The notes beneath the pieces are model-generated. The model searched no databases, had not been told where the DNA came from, and worked only from the letters and a program-made list of their open reading frames with translations. Of a stretch of DNA of 51,278 nt, positions 35,772 through 45,332 are shown one piece after another. Made by a program: the position numbers and the translations under genes. This stretch comes from Acidobacteriota bacterium (GTDB lineage Bacteria > Acidobacteriota > Vicinamibacteria > Vicinamibacterales > Fen-181), in contig JANYLG010000062.1 of the NCBI GenBank assembly GCA_025363775.1, positions 1-51,278 of the forward strand. Reading direction: 5' to 3'. Each line of letters begins with the position of its first letter. The stretch's first letter is position 1.

Positions 35772-36188
35772 TCAGTTCGCGGCCACGAGCAGGTCGGCCT
35801 TGTCCCAGATGAAGTCAGTCTTGCTGTAGACGGCCAGCTCGTAGTCCTTGCCCATGAAAATCGCCGACACCGGGCAGGATTCCTCGCAGTAGCCGCAGAA
35901 GATGCAGCGTGTCTTGTGAATCTGGTAGGTCCTGGCGTAGCGCGGCCCCGCCTGGACCGTGCCGTCGTTCTCGGCCGCTTCCAGGTAGATCGCGTCGGCC
36001 GGGCAGGCCACCGCGCACAACCCGCAGGCCACGCACTTCTCGAGTCCCGTCTCGTCCCGCATGAGCACCTGCTTCCCGCGATATTTCGGGAACACCGGCA
36101 CCTTCTGCTCGGGGTAGTTGACCGTGACGGGCTTCGTGAAGATATACCGGAGCGTGGTCGCAAATCCGACCAAGAGCGCCTTGACCAT
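35772..36188 (-). CDS. nuoI: NuoI-like subunit of NADH-quinone oxidoreductase (two 4Fe-4S clusters)
   Basis: 138 residues. Two ferredoxin motifs, CVACGLCAVACPADAIYLE and CIFCGYCEESCPVSAI, each give four Cys for a 4Fe-4S cluster. The lead-in RYIFTKPVTVNYPEQKVP is typical of NuoI. Somewhat short for the family. No other nuo gene is in the window. It is followed by the homocysteine methyltransferase-MTHFR gene and is divergent from lytS. ATG 36188 has AGGAGG upstream. Confidence 0.85.
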   Translation of the reverse strand: MVKALLVGFATTLRYIFTKPVTVNYPEQKVPVFPKYRGKQVLMRDETGLEKCVACGLCAVACPADAIYLEAAENDGTVQAGPRYARTYQIHKTRCIFCGYCEESCPVSAIFMGKDYELAVYSKTDFIWDKADLLVAAN

Positions 36189-36274
36189 CCTGAGGGGCCT
36201 CCTGGGCCATGATAACACTTCCGACCTGAACGGTTTGACACGAGCCCGAGGGGTGACGCAAGCTATCCTCCTGG

Positions 36275-37597
36275 GTGCCACAGGAATCGCACGGCCTCAC
36301 CGATCAGCAGATCCTGATGACCACGCTGGTCGTCAAGCTCGCGGTCATCGCGCTGATCGCCATCGTCCTCGTCCGGTATCACCGGTTCCGAGCCATCCTG
36401 CTGACCGAGCGCCGTGCCTGGCCAGACCGGCTCGTGTTCGCGCTCAGCCTCGGCATCCCGATGGGCGCCGGTGTCGTCGCTCGTCTGCTGCTGGGGTACA
36501 AAGCGGCCGACTTGACGCTCGAGGCGACGTTTCTGGCCGGGCTGATTGCCGGCCCTTACGCCGGCGCGCTCGTAGGCGTGATGTGCGGCCTGCCGCCGAT
36601 CTTCGCCGGGGAATTCGGATCCCTTCCCTTCGCCGTCGGCTGCGGCTTCGCGGGCGGCGGTCTTCGCGAGCTCTGCCCCAAGCCGGACATCTGGCATTTT
36701 TCCCCCTTCGTCTTCACGAGCCTTCATCGCCGGGTGTGGCACTCGATGCGGACGCTCCAGGTCGACTGGCAGGTGGTGCTCGTCCTCGCGCCGATCGGCA
36801 TGGAGGCCATCCGCCTGGCCATCGGACATCGCTTCGGCGTGCATCGCCTCTTCCACCTGGAAGCCACCAACGACTGGACGACGATCCTGCTGATCATCGC
36901 CACCGTGCTGGCCATCGCCATCCCGATCAAGATCTGGAACAGCGCCCGGATCGAGCACCAGCTCATCGAGCAGGAGAAGCTGTTGATGGCCGCCCGGATC
37001 GAGGCGCTGTCGAGCCAGATCAACCCGCATTTCCTGTTCAACACCCTCAACTCGATCTCTTCGCTCATCCGGTCGAAGCCCGAGACCGCGCGGATGCTGA
37101 TTGGCAAGCTCTCGAACCTGCTCCGCCAGCGCCTCAAGAGCCGGGACCATTTCGTCACGCTGCGCGAAGAGCTCCAGTCAATCGATCAGTACCTGGACAT
37201 CGAGGTGGTGCGCTTCGGACCGCAGCTCCACGTCGCGAAGGACATCAGTCCCGACACCCTCGACCTGAGAGTGCCGTCGATGATCCTGCAGCCGCTGATC
37301 GAGAACTCGATCAAACACGGCCTGACGGCCAAGCTCGGCGGCGGCACCGTCACGCTCCGGAGCTTCCGCTCCAACGACCAGATGATCATCGAGGTCGCGG
37401 ATGACGGGTTTGGGATGTCGGCGGAGCAGTTGCAGAAGGCGATGTCGGCGGGCATCGGGCTGAGCAACGTCAACGAGCGCCTGAGCGTCACCTATGGCGC
37501 CAACCACCAGCTGACACTGACGAGCGCCGCGGACACGGGAACCTGCGCGCGCATCGAGATTCCCCTCCAGGCGGCCGTCCAACGGGTCGGCGCCTGA
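36275..37597 (+). CDS. LytS/YpdA-type sensor histidine kinase
   Basis: 440 residues. Five to seven membrane helices over residues 15-215 (5TM-LYT type, with GLIAGPYAGALVGVMCGLPP), then a His_kinase domain with SSQINPHFLFNTLNSISSLI (phosphoacceptor His) and an HATPase region with LQPLIENSIKHGL and VADDGFGMS. Forms a pair with the LytTR regulator 19 bases downstream. GTG 36275 is the likely start; the ribosome binding site is weak. Confidence 0.9.
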   Translation: MPQESHGLTDQQILMTTLVVKLAVIALIAIVLVRYHRFRAILLTERRAWPDRLVFALSLGIPMGAGVVARLLLGYKAADLTLEATFLAGLIAGPYAGALVGVMCGLPPIFAGEFGSLPFAVGCGFAGGGLRELCPKPDIWHFSPFVFTSLHRRVWHSMRTLQVDWQVVLVLAPIGMEAIRLAIGHRFGVHRLFHLEATNDWTTILLIIATVLAIAIPIKIWNSARIEHQLIEQEKLLMAARIEALSSQINPHFLFNTLNSISSLIRSKPETARMLIGKLSNLLRQRLKSRDHFVTLREELQSIDQYLDIEVVRFGPQLHVAKDISPDTLDLRVPSMILQPLIENSIKHGLTAKLGGGTVTLRSFRSNDQMIIEVADDGFGMSAEQLQKAMSAGIGLSNVNERLSVTYGANHQLTLTSAADTGTCARIEIPLQAAVQRVGA

Positions 37598-37616
37598 CGA
37601 TCGATCGAGGAACGAC

Positions 37617-38384
37617 ATGGACCTTCGAGCCCTGGTGGTCGATGACGAGCAACTGGCCCGGGACGAGCTCTGCTTCCAGCTGGGGCAGCTCGGCGGCGTG
37701 GAGATTACCGGCCAGGCGGGGAACGGGGTCGAGGCGATTGACGCCATCGAGCGGCTCCGCCCGGACGTCGTCTTCCTCGACATCCAGATGCCCGGGTTGA
37801 GCGGGTTCGAGGTGGCGAGGCGCGTAGTGGCCCTCGGCCTGAGCACCCACATCGTATTTGTGACGGCGTTCGACCAGTACGCCCTCGAAGCGTTCGAAGT
37901 CAACGCGGTCGACTACCTCCTGAAGCCGGTGGAGCCGGCCCGCCTCGAACAGGCCCTCCAGCGTGCCCGCCGGAGGATCGACGCGAAAGCCCCGTTGAAC
38001 GAGCACATCGAGAAAATCGTCAAACTCGTGGGTGACCGGCAGCAGTGGCGGGGCCAGGTCGCCGTCAAGGTGGGAGAACGATTTCTGCTGGTCCAGACCG
38101 ATGATATGATCTACGCGTCCTTGAATGAAGATACGATATCCATAGTGACGGGACAAGTGTCCGGAACCTCGAATTACCGGACGCTCGACGAGCTGCAGGC
38201 GCGCCTCGACCCGGACGTCTTCTGGAGGGTGCATCGCTCTCATCTGGTGAACATCAACAAGATCAAGGAGATAGTCCCCTGGTTCAGCAGGAATTACATC
38301 CTCAGGATGAAGGACGGGAAGGGCACGGAAATCCCGGTGAGCCGGTCGCAGACCAAGCGGCTGCGGGAGTACCTGAAACTGTAG
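37617..38384 (+). CDS. LytR/AlgR-family response regulator (LytTR DNA binding)
   Basis: 255 residues. Receiver: ALVVDDEQLARDEL, phospho-Asp in VVFLDIQMPGLSGFE, VFVTAFDQYALEAF, NAVDYLLKPVEPARL. LytTR domain from ~155: FLLVQTDDMIYASL and FWRVHRSHLVNINKIKEI. Partner of the upstream LytS-type kinase. Signal peptidase follows after 14 bases. Confidence 0.94.
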   Translation: MDLRALVVDDEQLARDELCFQLGQLGGVEITGQAGNGVEAIDAIERLRPDVVFLDIQMPGLSGFEVARRVVALGLSTHIVFVTAFDQYALEAFEVNAVDYLLKPVEPARLEQALQRARRRIDAKAPLNEHIEKIVKLVGDRQQWRGQVAVKVGERFLLVQTDDMIYASLNEDTISIVTGQVSGTSNYRTLDELQARLDPDVFWRVHRSHLVNINKIKEIVPWFSRNYILRMKDGKGTEIPVSRSQTKRLREYLKL

Positions 38385-38398
38385 TCGCGGATGAGGCG

Positions 38399-39115
38399 TT
38401 GCCGACGCCCGCGCCGGTCCAGGCGCCGCCCCCGGCACCGGAGCCGTCCGCCCGCCCGATACAACCCGAGCCTTGGCTGCCGTGGGCGTCCTCCCCGCCG
38501 GAGTGGTCGTCTGCCGTGACGCCGGTCATCGCCCCGTCGGGCCGCAGCACGCGACCGTGGCCGAAGCGTGGAACCGTCTCCGGCACGGTGACGCTGACGC
38601 GCATCCGGGAAGAGATCTGGGCGTGGATCAAGACCGTCGCGTCGGCAGCCGTCTACGCGGTGCTCATCGTCACATTCGGGTTCCAGGTCGCGAGGGTTGA
38701 GGGGATGAGCATGGCGCCCACCCTCGAGGATCAGGACCGGTTGATTGTCAACAAGTTGATCTACCGGATCAGTTCCCCGCGAAAGGGCGACATCGTGATG
38801 CTCTATTACCCGGTGAACCCGGACAAGTCGTTCGTGAAGCGGGTGATCGCGGAGGAAAACGACCTGGTCCGCATTGTCGATGGCCGCGTCTACGTGAACG
38901 ACGTGCCGCTCGACGATGACTACGTGCCGAGCCAGTTCCGCAGCCACGAGGACTGGGGACCGCAGATGATCCAGGAGGGGTACTACTTCGTGATGGGCGA
39001 CCACCGGAACAACAGCTCCGACAGCCGGCACTGGGGGATGGTGCCGAAGAAGTACATCATCGGCAAGGTGCAGGTGCGGTGGTGGCCGATTCCCGAGGCG
39101 CGGGTCTTCAACTAG
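38399..39115 (+). CDS. lepB: Signal peptidase I
   Basis: 238 residues. The catalytic Ser is in EGMSMAPTL, the Lys in SFVKRVIAEENDLV, and the C-terminal box is MGDHRNNSSDSRHWG. One membrane helix precedes the Ser. Starting at TTG 38399 gives a 60-residue Pro-rich cytoplasmic lead (PAPVQAPPPAPEPSARP); GTG 38588 would remove it. The Pro-rich stretch has no in-frame stop and matches the gene's codon use, so I keep the long form, but the start is open. Cuts signal peptides at the outer face of the inner membrane. Confidence 0.85.
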   Translation: MPTPAPVQAPPPAPEPSARPIQPEPWLPWASSPPEWSSAVTPVIAPSGRSTRPWPKRGTVSGTVTLTRIREEIWAWIKTVASAAVYAVLIVTFGFQVARVEGMSMAPTLEDQDRLIVNKLIYRISSPRKGDIVMLYYPVNPDKSFVKRVIAEENDLVRIVDGRVYVNDVPLDDDYVPSQFRSHEDWGPQMIQEGYYFVMGDHRNNSSDSRHWGMVPKKYIIGKVQVRWWPIPEARVFN

Positions 39116-40943
39116 TTGTCACGACCGGATCAGGCGACGAGGCGTAAATCGTGTCAATCACCGACCGCCAGCGCTGCTCCACCACCTGCCGACGGACCTT
39201 CATCGTCGGCGTCAGTTCTCCACGCTCCATCGTGAATTCGGTGGGCAGGAGCGCGAAGCGCTTCACCCGCTCGAACTGCGCGAGACTGCCGTTCAGCCGA
39301 TCGAGCACCTCCTGGTAGAGCCGCAACACCTCGGGGTGGCGCACCAGTTCCTCGCGTGACGCCGCGTGCAGATTCATCGCTTCGAACCGCGCCTCGAGCT
39401 TCGCGAAGTCGGGCACGAGCAGGGCGGCCGGAAACTTCCGCTGTTCGCCGATCAGCACAGCCTCGGACACGAGCGGGTCGGCTTTCAGCAGGTTTTCGAG
39501 CGGCTGCGGGGCAATCTTCTTGCCTCCCGACGTCACGATCAGGTCTTTCTTGCGGTCGGTGATCGTCAGGTACCCGTCGTCGCTGAGCTGCCCGATGTCG
39601 CCGGTGTGGAGCCAGCCGCCGGCGAGTGCCTCGGCCGTGGCTTCGGTGCGTTGGTAGTAGCCCTGCATGACATTGGGCCCGCGCACGAGGATCTCGCCGT
39701 CGGAACCGATGCGGACCTCCACGCCCGGGAGCGGCTTGCCCACGGTTCCAAGCCGCGGCGCGTCGGGCGGGTTCGCCGTGATGCCGGGCGAGCTTTCCGT
39801 CAGCCCGTAGGCCTCGAGGATTGGCAGGTTGATGGCGAAGAAGAACTCGCCGATCTTCGGCGAAAGCGGCGCGCTGCCCGACACGAGAAAGCGGAGGCGT
39901 CCGCCGGTGCGCTGACGCACCTTGGCAAAGACCAGGCGGTCGGCAATAGCGCGTTTCACGCCCAGCAGCGCCGGCGGCTTGCCACCCGCAAACCAGATGC
40001 GCGTGTAGTCGTAACCCACGCCGATCGCCCACGTCGCCAGCGCCTTCCGCACTCCAGTCAGCTTGTTCAGCCCTTCATGGATCGCGTCATGGAACTTTTC
40101 CCACGCCCGCGGCACGCCGGTCATGACCGTCGGCTTCACGCGCTGGAGGTCGCGCGCCACGCTGGTCATCGTCTCGGCGAAGTAGACGCTGGCGCCGTCG
40201 AACAGGCTGCGGAACAGGACCACCCGCTCGAACACGTGGCTGAGCGGCAGGAACGACAGGAGCCGGTCTGACGAGTCGAGCCCGATCCACCCTTTCGTCG
40301 CGATGACGTTGGAGATGATGTTCCGGTGGGTCAGCATGACCCCTTTCGGATCGCCGGTCGTGCCCGAGGTGTAGACGATCGTCGCCAGCGAGTTCGGCTG
40401 GACACGGGCGGCCGTCTCACGGTAGCGGTCCGCCGCGCCCGGGTCGGTGGCCAGCATCTTCTCGCCGGACGCGATCACCCCGGCAATCGTCAGCACGCGG
40501 AACGGCCCGCCCTCGGCGTCCCCGTCCATCACGATCACCGCCTGGAGGTCGTGGACGCCGGCGTTCACCTCCATGATCTTCGCGACCTGCGCCGCGTTGG
40601 AGACGATGGCGAACCGCGATGCGCTCTCGCCCAGGATGAACCACATCTGCGGCGCGGAGAGCGTCGGGTAGACGGGGACGGTCACGGCGCCGGCGGTCAG
40701 GACGGCCAGGTCGCTGATGACCCACTCGGGCCGGCTCTCGCTGACGAGGGCGACGCGGTCTCCTGGCTGAAGACCCAGGGCGCTGAGGCCCAGGCTCAGC
40801 GCGCGCGTCTGGTCGAAGAACTGTTGCGTAGACAGCTGACGGGAGCCGTTCTCCTCGCAGCGGCAGACAAAGTCCGGCTTGGGGAACAACTCGACGCAAC
40901 GGAAGGGCAAGTCAGAGAGTGTGAGCTGGTCGTTGGTTTTCAC
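39108..40943 (-). CDS. Long-chain acyl-CoA synthetase (AMP-forming)
   Basis: 611 residues. AMP-binding motifs: IVYTSGTTGDPKGVMLTHRN, FLPLSHVFERVV, EAYGLTESSPGITAN, GWLHTGDIG and ITDRKKDLIVTSGGKKIAPQ. It makes acyl-CoA from a fatty acid, ATP and CoA. Start GTG 40943 lies 17 bases after the dehydrogenase stop; an upstream open frame to 41114 runs through that gene and is not used. Last gene of a Rex-led operon. The 3' end overlaps lepB by 8 bases. Confidence 0.9.
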   Translation of the reverse strand: MKTNDQLTLSDLPFRCVELFPKPDFVCRCEENGSRQLSTQQFFDQTRALSLGLSALGLQPGDRVALVSESRPEWVISDLAVLTAGAVTVPVYPTLSAPQMWFILGESASRFAIVSNAAQVAKIMEVNAGVHDLQAVIVMDGDAEGGPFRVLTIAGVIASGEKMLATDPGAADRYRETAARVQPNSLATIVYTSGTTGDPKGVMLTHRNIISNVIATKGWIGLDSSDRLLSFLPLSHVFERVVLFRSLFDGASVYFAETMTSVARDLQRVKPTVMTGVPRAWEKFHDAIHEGLNKLTGVRKALATWAIGVGYDYTRIWFAGGKPPALLGVKRAIADRLVFAKVRQRTGGRLRFLVSGSAPLSPKIGEFFFAINLPILEAYGLTESSPGITANPPDAPRLGTVGKPLPGVEVRIGSDGEILVRGPNVMQGYYQRTEATAEALAGGWLHTGDIGQLSDDGYLTITDRKKDLIVTSGGKKIAPQPLENLLKADPLVSEAVLIGEQRKFPAALLVPDFAKLEARFEAMNLHAASREELVRHPEVLRLYQEVLDRLNGSLAQFERVKRFALLPTEFTMERGELTPTMKVRRQVVEQRWRSVIDTIYASSPDPVVTTS

Positions 40944-40960
40944 ACGAATGCGGATTCTAC

Positions 40961-41932
40961 TCAGTACCCGGCGTCCTTGTCCACTACGTTCGTCAGCGCC
41001 TCGCCGCGCAGGTAGCGGCCGAGGTTTTCCGCCAGCAGACCCACCGCCAGAGTCCAGTAGTCGTCGCGGAACGCCGACGTATGCGGCGTAATCAGGACGT
41101 TCGGCAAATCCCAAAGCGGGCTCGATGAGGGCAGCGGCTCGTGCTCGAACACGTCGAGAGCCGCCCCGGCGATGGTTCCGCGCTCGAGCTCGACCACGAG
41201 TTCGTCCTCCCGCACGAGTTTGCCTCGCGAGACATTGATGAACACGGCATCAGGCTTCATTCGCCGCAGCTGATCCGTTCCGATCAACCCGCGCGTGTCG
41301 CCGGTCAAGGGCGCTGCCAGCACCACCACGTCGGACTGCCCGAGCAACGCGTCCAGTTCCGTGTGGGGATAGACGACTGACACGCAGGACGGACGCCGGG
41401 CCAGCACGTTCCGGCGGACGGCCACCACGTCCATGCCGATCGCGAATGCGAGCTCCGCAATCGCGGTGCCGATCGCGCCGAGTCCGATGACGCCCATCCG
41501 TCGCCCGCGAAGCAGGCGGAACTTCGCCTGCCCCTCCTTCGTCCAGCTGCGGTCAGCCTGCCGCCGGATGGCCAGGTGGATCTGCCGGAACAGCACGATG
41601 GCTACCGCGATGACATGCTCCGCCATCGCATCGCCGTGGATGCCGCGCGCGTTGGTGAGGACCACCGCGCTGGCCCGCAGTTCCGGGAACAGCAGGCCCG
41701 CCACCCCAGCCGCCGGGCTCTGGATCCATCCAAGCCTGGTCGCGGCGGCAAATTCGTCCGGCCTCAGGTGCGAGAGGAAGGCGATGTCGGCGTCCGGCAG
41801 TTCGCGCAGCCGATTGGCCAAAGAAGGCGCGTTGACAATCGTGATCTGCGGGAACAGGCGCTGCAGGCGATCGACCTCAGGAAGGGGGAGCGTCCAGGCG
41901 GGGTCCGAGTAGATCGAGGTGACGACCTTCAT
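40961..41932 (-). CDS. D-2-hydroxyacid dehydrogenase
   Basis: 323 residues. NAD-binding core [20 protein letters not shown], the catalytic Arg in [17 protein letters not shown], Glu in [10 protein letters not shown] and His in [10 protein letters not shown]. Family includes phosphoglycerate, glycerate and formate dehydrogenases; the substrate is not clear. Its ATG overlaps the moaC stop (ATGA), so it is co-translated. Under Rex it would respond to NADH/NAD ratio. Confidence 0.88.
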   Translation of the reverse strand: MKVVTSIYSDPAWTLPLPEVDRLQRLFPQITIVNAPSLANRLRELPDADIAFLSHLRPDEFAAATRLGWIQSPAAGVAGLLFPELRASAVVLTNARGIHGDAMAEHVIAVAIVLFRQIHLAIRRQADRSWTKEGQAKFRLLRGRRMGVIGLGAIGTAIAELAFAIGMDVVAVRRNVLARRPSCVSVVYPHTELDALLGQSDVVVLAAPLTGDTRGLIGTDQLRRMKPDAVFINVSRGKLVREDELVVELERGTIAGAALDVFEHEPLPSSSPLWDLPNVLITPHTSAFRDDYWTLAVGLLAENLGRYLRGEALTNVVDKDAGY

Positions 41933-42423
41933 CCCCTGCGCCACTCTCCGGACCTGCCGCCCCGCTTCTCCATCAGCCTGATCTCGCCGATCACCATCGT
42001 CTTGTCCACGGCCTTGACCATGTCGTAGATCGTCAGCGCCGCAACCGACACGGCCGTCAGCGCCTCCATCTCGACCCCGGTCTGTGCGCTGGTGCGGGCG
42101 CGGGCTTCGATGTCGTAGCCACCTCGCGTCGGCGTCAGCACGATGTCCACATACGTCAGCGGGAGCGGGTGGCACAGCGGGATCAGGTCGGCAGTGCGCT
42201 TGGCCGCCATGATCCCGGCCAGGCGCGCCGTCTGCAGCGGGTCGCCCTTGGCGATGCGTCCGGCGCGAATCAACGCCAGGGCCGCGGGGGCGATGGCGAT
42301 GTGCCCGCGCGCGACTGCCTCCCGGGCGGACGTGGCCTTCTTGGTCACGTCCACCATCCGGATACCGCCCCCGGCATCGACGTGCGACAGGCGTGTGGTC
42401 GGAGACTTACTTCGTTTTGCCAT
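41929..42423 (-). CDS. moaC: Cyclic pyranopterin monophosphate synthase MoaC
   Basis: 164 residues. Family motifs: [54 protein letters not shown] and [11 protein letters not shown]. With MoaA it makes the molybdopterin precursor from GTP. Overlaps rex by 17 bases upstream and the dehydrogenase by 4 downstream. Confidence 0.95.
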   Translation of the reverse strand: MAKRSKSPTTRLSHVDAGGGIRMVDVTKKATSAREAVARGHIAIAPAALALIRAGRIAKGDPLQTARLAGIMAAKRTADLIPLCHPLPLTYVDIVLTPTRGGYDIEARARTSAQTGVEMEALTAVSVAALTIYDMVKAVDKTMVIGEIRLMEKRGGRSGEWRRG

Positions 42424-43078
42424 TGGCTGTCGTCGCCAGAAAGTAGGCCAGCCCGTCGAGGGAGACGGTGAGATCGACGTTCTTCAGCTTGATCCCCGGC
42501 GGCACCGTCACCGTGGCCGGCGCAAAGTTGAGGATGGCCCGCAGCCCCGCCGCCACCGCGACGTTCACCACCTGTTGCGCGACATGCGCGGGCACGGCAA
42601 TCATCGCGATGCGGATGCCTTCCTTGCGGACGACGGTTGGCAACCGGCGGATGTCGAAGATCGGCACTCCACCGCGCGACTTTGTCCCGACCTTGACCGC
42701 CGCGCGGTCGAACAGGGCCACCGGCACGAAGCCGTCCCTCGGGAAGCCGGGATAGTCTGCGAGTGCCTGACCGAGGTTGCCGGCGCCAATCACCGCGACC
42801 CGGATGGGATCGCCCAGGCCGAGCACCTTCCGAAGATGCGCGGCCAGGCCGTCCACCGAGTAGCCGACGCCGCGGACGCCGAACTCGCCGAACCACGCCA
42901 GATCCTTGCGGAACTGGGCCGCGTTCAGGTGAAACTGGGCGGCGAGCGCGTGCGACGAGACGGTCCTGACGCCGCTGGCGGCCAGGTGACCCAGGCAGCG
43001 CACGTAGATGGAAAGACGATTGGTGGTCAGCTCGGACACGTGTTCGCTGGCCGTTCGGTACTTGTTCTGGGATGTCAC
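42407..43078 (-). CDS. rex: Redox-sensing transcriptional repressor Rex
   Basis: 223 residues. N-terminal winged helix: [51 protein letters not shown]-binding core: [19 protein letters not shown] and FDRAAVKVG. It lifts repression when NADH rises. GTG 43078 fits both the usual length and a promoter TTGACC-N18-TACAAT just upstream; the longer frame from 43198 would begin on the OPT start codon. Heads an operon with moaC, the dehydrogenase and the acyl-CoA ligase. Confidence 0.9.
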   Translation of the reverse strand: MTSQNKYRTASEHVSELTTNRLSIYVRCLGHLAASGVRTVSSHALAAQFHLNAAQFRKDLAWFGEFGVRGVGYSVDGLAAHLRKVLGLGDPIRVAVIGAGNLGQALADYPGFPRDGFVPVALFDRAAVKVGTKSRGGVPIFDIRRLPTVVRKEGIRIAMIAVPAHVAQQVVNVAVAAGLRAILNFAPATVTVPPGIKLKNVDLTVSLDGLAYFLATTANGKTK

Positions 43079-43082
43079 AAGG
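43062..43082 (-). promoter_or_regulatory. Candidate Rex operator over the rex start
   Basis: On the minus strand TTGTG, nine bases, AACAA: similar to Rex sites (TTGTGA-N6/8-TCACAA) with an imperfect right arm. It lies at about +2 to +20 of the predicted transcript (TTGACC 43120-43115, TACAAT 43096-43091), so it would allow self-repression. Confidence 0.35.
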
Positions 43083-43090
43083 TTGTCGCG

Positions 43091-43120
43091 ATTGTACGGA
43101 ACGTGTTCGCCCGAGGTCAA
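43091..43120 (-). promoter_or_regulatory. Promoter of the rex operon
   Basis: TTGACC (43120-43115), 18-base spacer, TACAAT (43096-43091). Transcript start near 43084, five or six bases before the GTG. Confidence 0.5.
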
Positions 43121-43196
43121 GCGCAGTTCCTCGCCGGCCGCCCGACTGGCCGTTCGCTCGCCACAATCCGCCAAACGCGTGCTAAGATGCGCCGTC

Positions 43197-45281
43197 ATGA
43201 CACAGCCATCTTCCGACCAGAAAAGTCAATCCGACTTCCAGCCGCTCGTGCCCGACAACTCGACGATGAGCGAGTTCACGTTCCGGGCGCTCGTGCTGGG
43301 CCTCGTGATGTGCGTCGTGCTCGGGGCCGCCAACGCGTACCTGGGCCTTCGGGCCGGCATGACGATCGCCGCCACCTATCCCGCGGCCGTGATCGGCATG
43401 GCTGTCCTGCGCCTCTTCAAAGGCAGCGTGCTCGAAGAGAACTTCGCCCGGACGGTCGGCTCGATCGGCGAGTCGGTGGCCGCCGGCGCCATCTTCACCA
43501 TTCCGGCATTCGTCATGCTGAAGCTCTGGAAGTTCGACTCGGCGCACATGTTCCAGGAATACATCCTGGCCTCGTGCCTGATGATCCTTGGCGGCCTCCT
43601 CGGGATCATGTTCGTCACGATCCTCCGCCGCGTGATGGTGGAAGACCCGGGCCTGCCCTTCCCCGAATCGGTGGCCGCAGGCGAGATCCACAAGGCCGGC
43701 CAGAAGGGAGCCGAGGCGGCGCTGCAACTGTTCCGCGCGATGGGCGTGGGCGCGGTCGTGCGGTTCCTCGACGGGTTCGGCATCTTCCGCTCGTCGAACG
43801 ATTTCGCAGTCGGGATCGGCACGCTCGATCGGAGCTTCGTGAAGCTCGGCCTGACCGATGCGGCCGTGAAGGTGCGGACCGGCGGGATTACCAGCTTTTC
43901 GGCACCCGCGGTCACGCCCGCCTACCTGGGCGTCGGCTACATCATCGGGCCCGAGCTGGGCGCGTTGAACTTCGCCGGCGGCCTGCTTGCGTGGGGCCTG
44001 TTCGTGCCACTGCTCGTCTACTTCGTCGGGCCGACGCTGATCGATCAGTACCTGGCGCTCAACAACGGCAACGAGGCGGCTGCGTGGGCCGGCATCGTCG
44101 CACATCTCTACCGCTTCATCGTCCGGCCGATTGCGGTGGGCGGGATGCTCGTCGGCGCCTGCTTCACGCTGTTCAAGATGCGGAAGAACCTGATCCTCGG
44201 CATCAAGCGCGGCATTGCCGACGTCAAGAAATCGTCGGCGGCCCAGGCGGCCACGCAGCGGACGCAGCAGGACCTGTCGCTGAGGATCGTCGGCGTCGCC
44301 ATCGCGGTCATCGTGGCCCTCATGGTGACCCTGTACTTCTATTTCACGCACTCGCTCCTGTCCGCGGGCGTCGCCGCGCTGGTCATGTTCGTCACCGGGT
44401 TCTTCTTCGCGGCGGTCTCGGGCAACCTCGTCGGGATGATCGGATCCTCGAACAATCCGCTGTCGGGCCTGACGCTGGCCACCGTGGTCGTCGCGGCGCT
44501 GACGATGGTCATCGTGGGCGCGAAGGGGGATGAAGGCGTGCTCGCGGTGCTCGCGGTCGCCGCGATTGGCTGCGTCTCTTCGGCCGTGGCGGGCGAGATG
44601 CTGCAGGACCTGAAGGTCGGCCACATCCTGGGCGGCACGCCCTGGAAGATGCAAGTGGGCGATGTCATCGGCGTCATCTTCGCGGGCGCCGTGCTGTTCT
44701 TCCCGCTCTACCTGATGCACACCTCGGACATCGCGCAGTTCGGCGAAGCGGTAGGCGGCTTCGGCGGCAAGACCTACGCGGCCCCGCAGGCCGGCCTGAT
44801 GGCGGCGCTGTCGTCCGGCATCGTGGGCGGCGAGATGGCGTGGCCACTGGTGCTGGTCGGCATCGCGATGGGCTTCTCATTCATCCTGATCAAGGTGCGC
44901 AGCCCCATGCTGTTCTCGGTCGGCATGTATCTGCCGCTCGAGACGACCGCGGCCATCTTTGTGGGCGGCATGGTGCGCGGGATTGTGGACAAGATGCGCG
45001 ACAGGCGTGGCTACAACGCGGCGCAGAAGGCGCGCGTGGAGAACGCCGGAGTACTGGCGGCGTCGGGTCTGATCGCCGGAGAAGCCCTGGTCGGGCTGTT
45101 CATCGCGGCCGTGGTCGGGCTTCGAGCCGAGCACAAATTCTGGCACGCGTCGGGCTTCGAGAGCCTGGTGCCATGGATGGCCATCCCCGTGCTGGCGTTC
45201 CTGGTCTGGTACCTGATTGCGGTGCCGCTGCGCAAAGCGGGCGATGCCGATGAGCCGGCTCCGCCAACGGCAGTGATGTAA
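43197..45281 (+). CDS. OPT family oligopeptide/metal-chelate transporter
   Basis: 694 residues, about 15 membrane helices. Begins FTFRALVLGLVMCVVLGAAN AYLGLRAGMT, then PFPESVAAGEIHKAG and IGSSNNPLSGLTLATV, typical of the bacterial OPT group (TIGR00728/00733). Substrates in the family are peptides or metal complexes. TAAGAT ends eight bases before ATG 43197, with no clear Shine-Dalgarno site. Divergent from rex. Confidence 0.9.
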   Translation: MTQPSSDQKSQSDFQPLVPDNSTMSEFTFRALVLGLVMCVVLGAANAYLGLRAGMTIAATYPAAVIGMAVLRLFKGSVLEENFARTVGSIGESVAAGAIFTIPAFVMLKLWKFDSAHMFQEYILASCLMILGGLLGIMFVTILRRVMVEDPGLPFPESVAAGEIHKAGQKGAEAALQLFRAMGVGAVVRFLDGFGIFRSSNDFAVGIGTLDRSFVKLGLTDAAVKVRTGGITSFSAPAVTPAYLGVGYIIGPELGALNFAGGLLAWGLFVPLLVYFVGPTLIDQYLALNNGNEAAAWAGIVAHLYRFIVRPIAVGGMLVGACFTLFKMRKNLILGIKRGIADVKKSSAAQAATQRTQQDLSLRIVGVAIAVIVALMVTLYFYFTHSLLSAGVAALVMFVTGFFFAAVSGNLVGMIGSSNNPLSGLTLATVVVAALTMVIVGAKGDEGVLAVLAVAAIGCVSSAVAGEMLQDLKVGHILGGTPWKMQVGDVIGVIFAGAVLFFPLYLMHTSDIAQFGEAVGGFGGKTYAAPQAGLMAALSSGIVGGEMAWPLVLVGIAMGFSFILIKVRSPMLFSVGMYLPLETTAAIFVGGMVRGIVDKMRDRRGYNAAQKARVENAGVLAASGLIAGEALVGLFIAAVVGLRAEHKFWHASGFESLVPWMAIPVLAFLVWYLIAVPLRKAGDADEPAPPTAVM

Positions 45282-45298
45282 ACGGAAGTCGGGAGACA

Positions 45299-45318
45299 GG
45301 GCGAGGCACGCCTCGCCC
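45299..45318. terminator. Perfect hairpin between OPT and VWFA genes
   Basis: GGGCGAGGC, loop AC, GCCTCGCCC: nine perfect pairs between two convergent genes. Likely two-way terminator; no T-run. Confidence 0.6.
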
Positions 45319-45332
45319 GTGCCACGGGCCCG

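Noticed and set aside
43079-43198. Longer N-terminus for Rex starting on the minus strand at 43198
   Set aside because: The start would sit on the OPT start codon, precede the rex promoter, and add 40 residues not found in Rex proteins.
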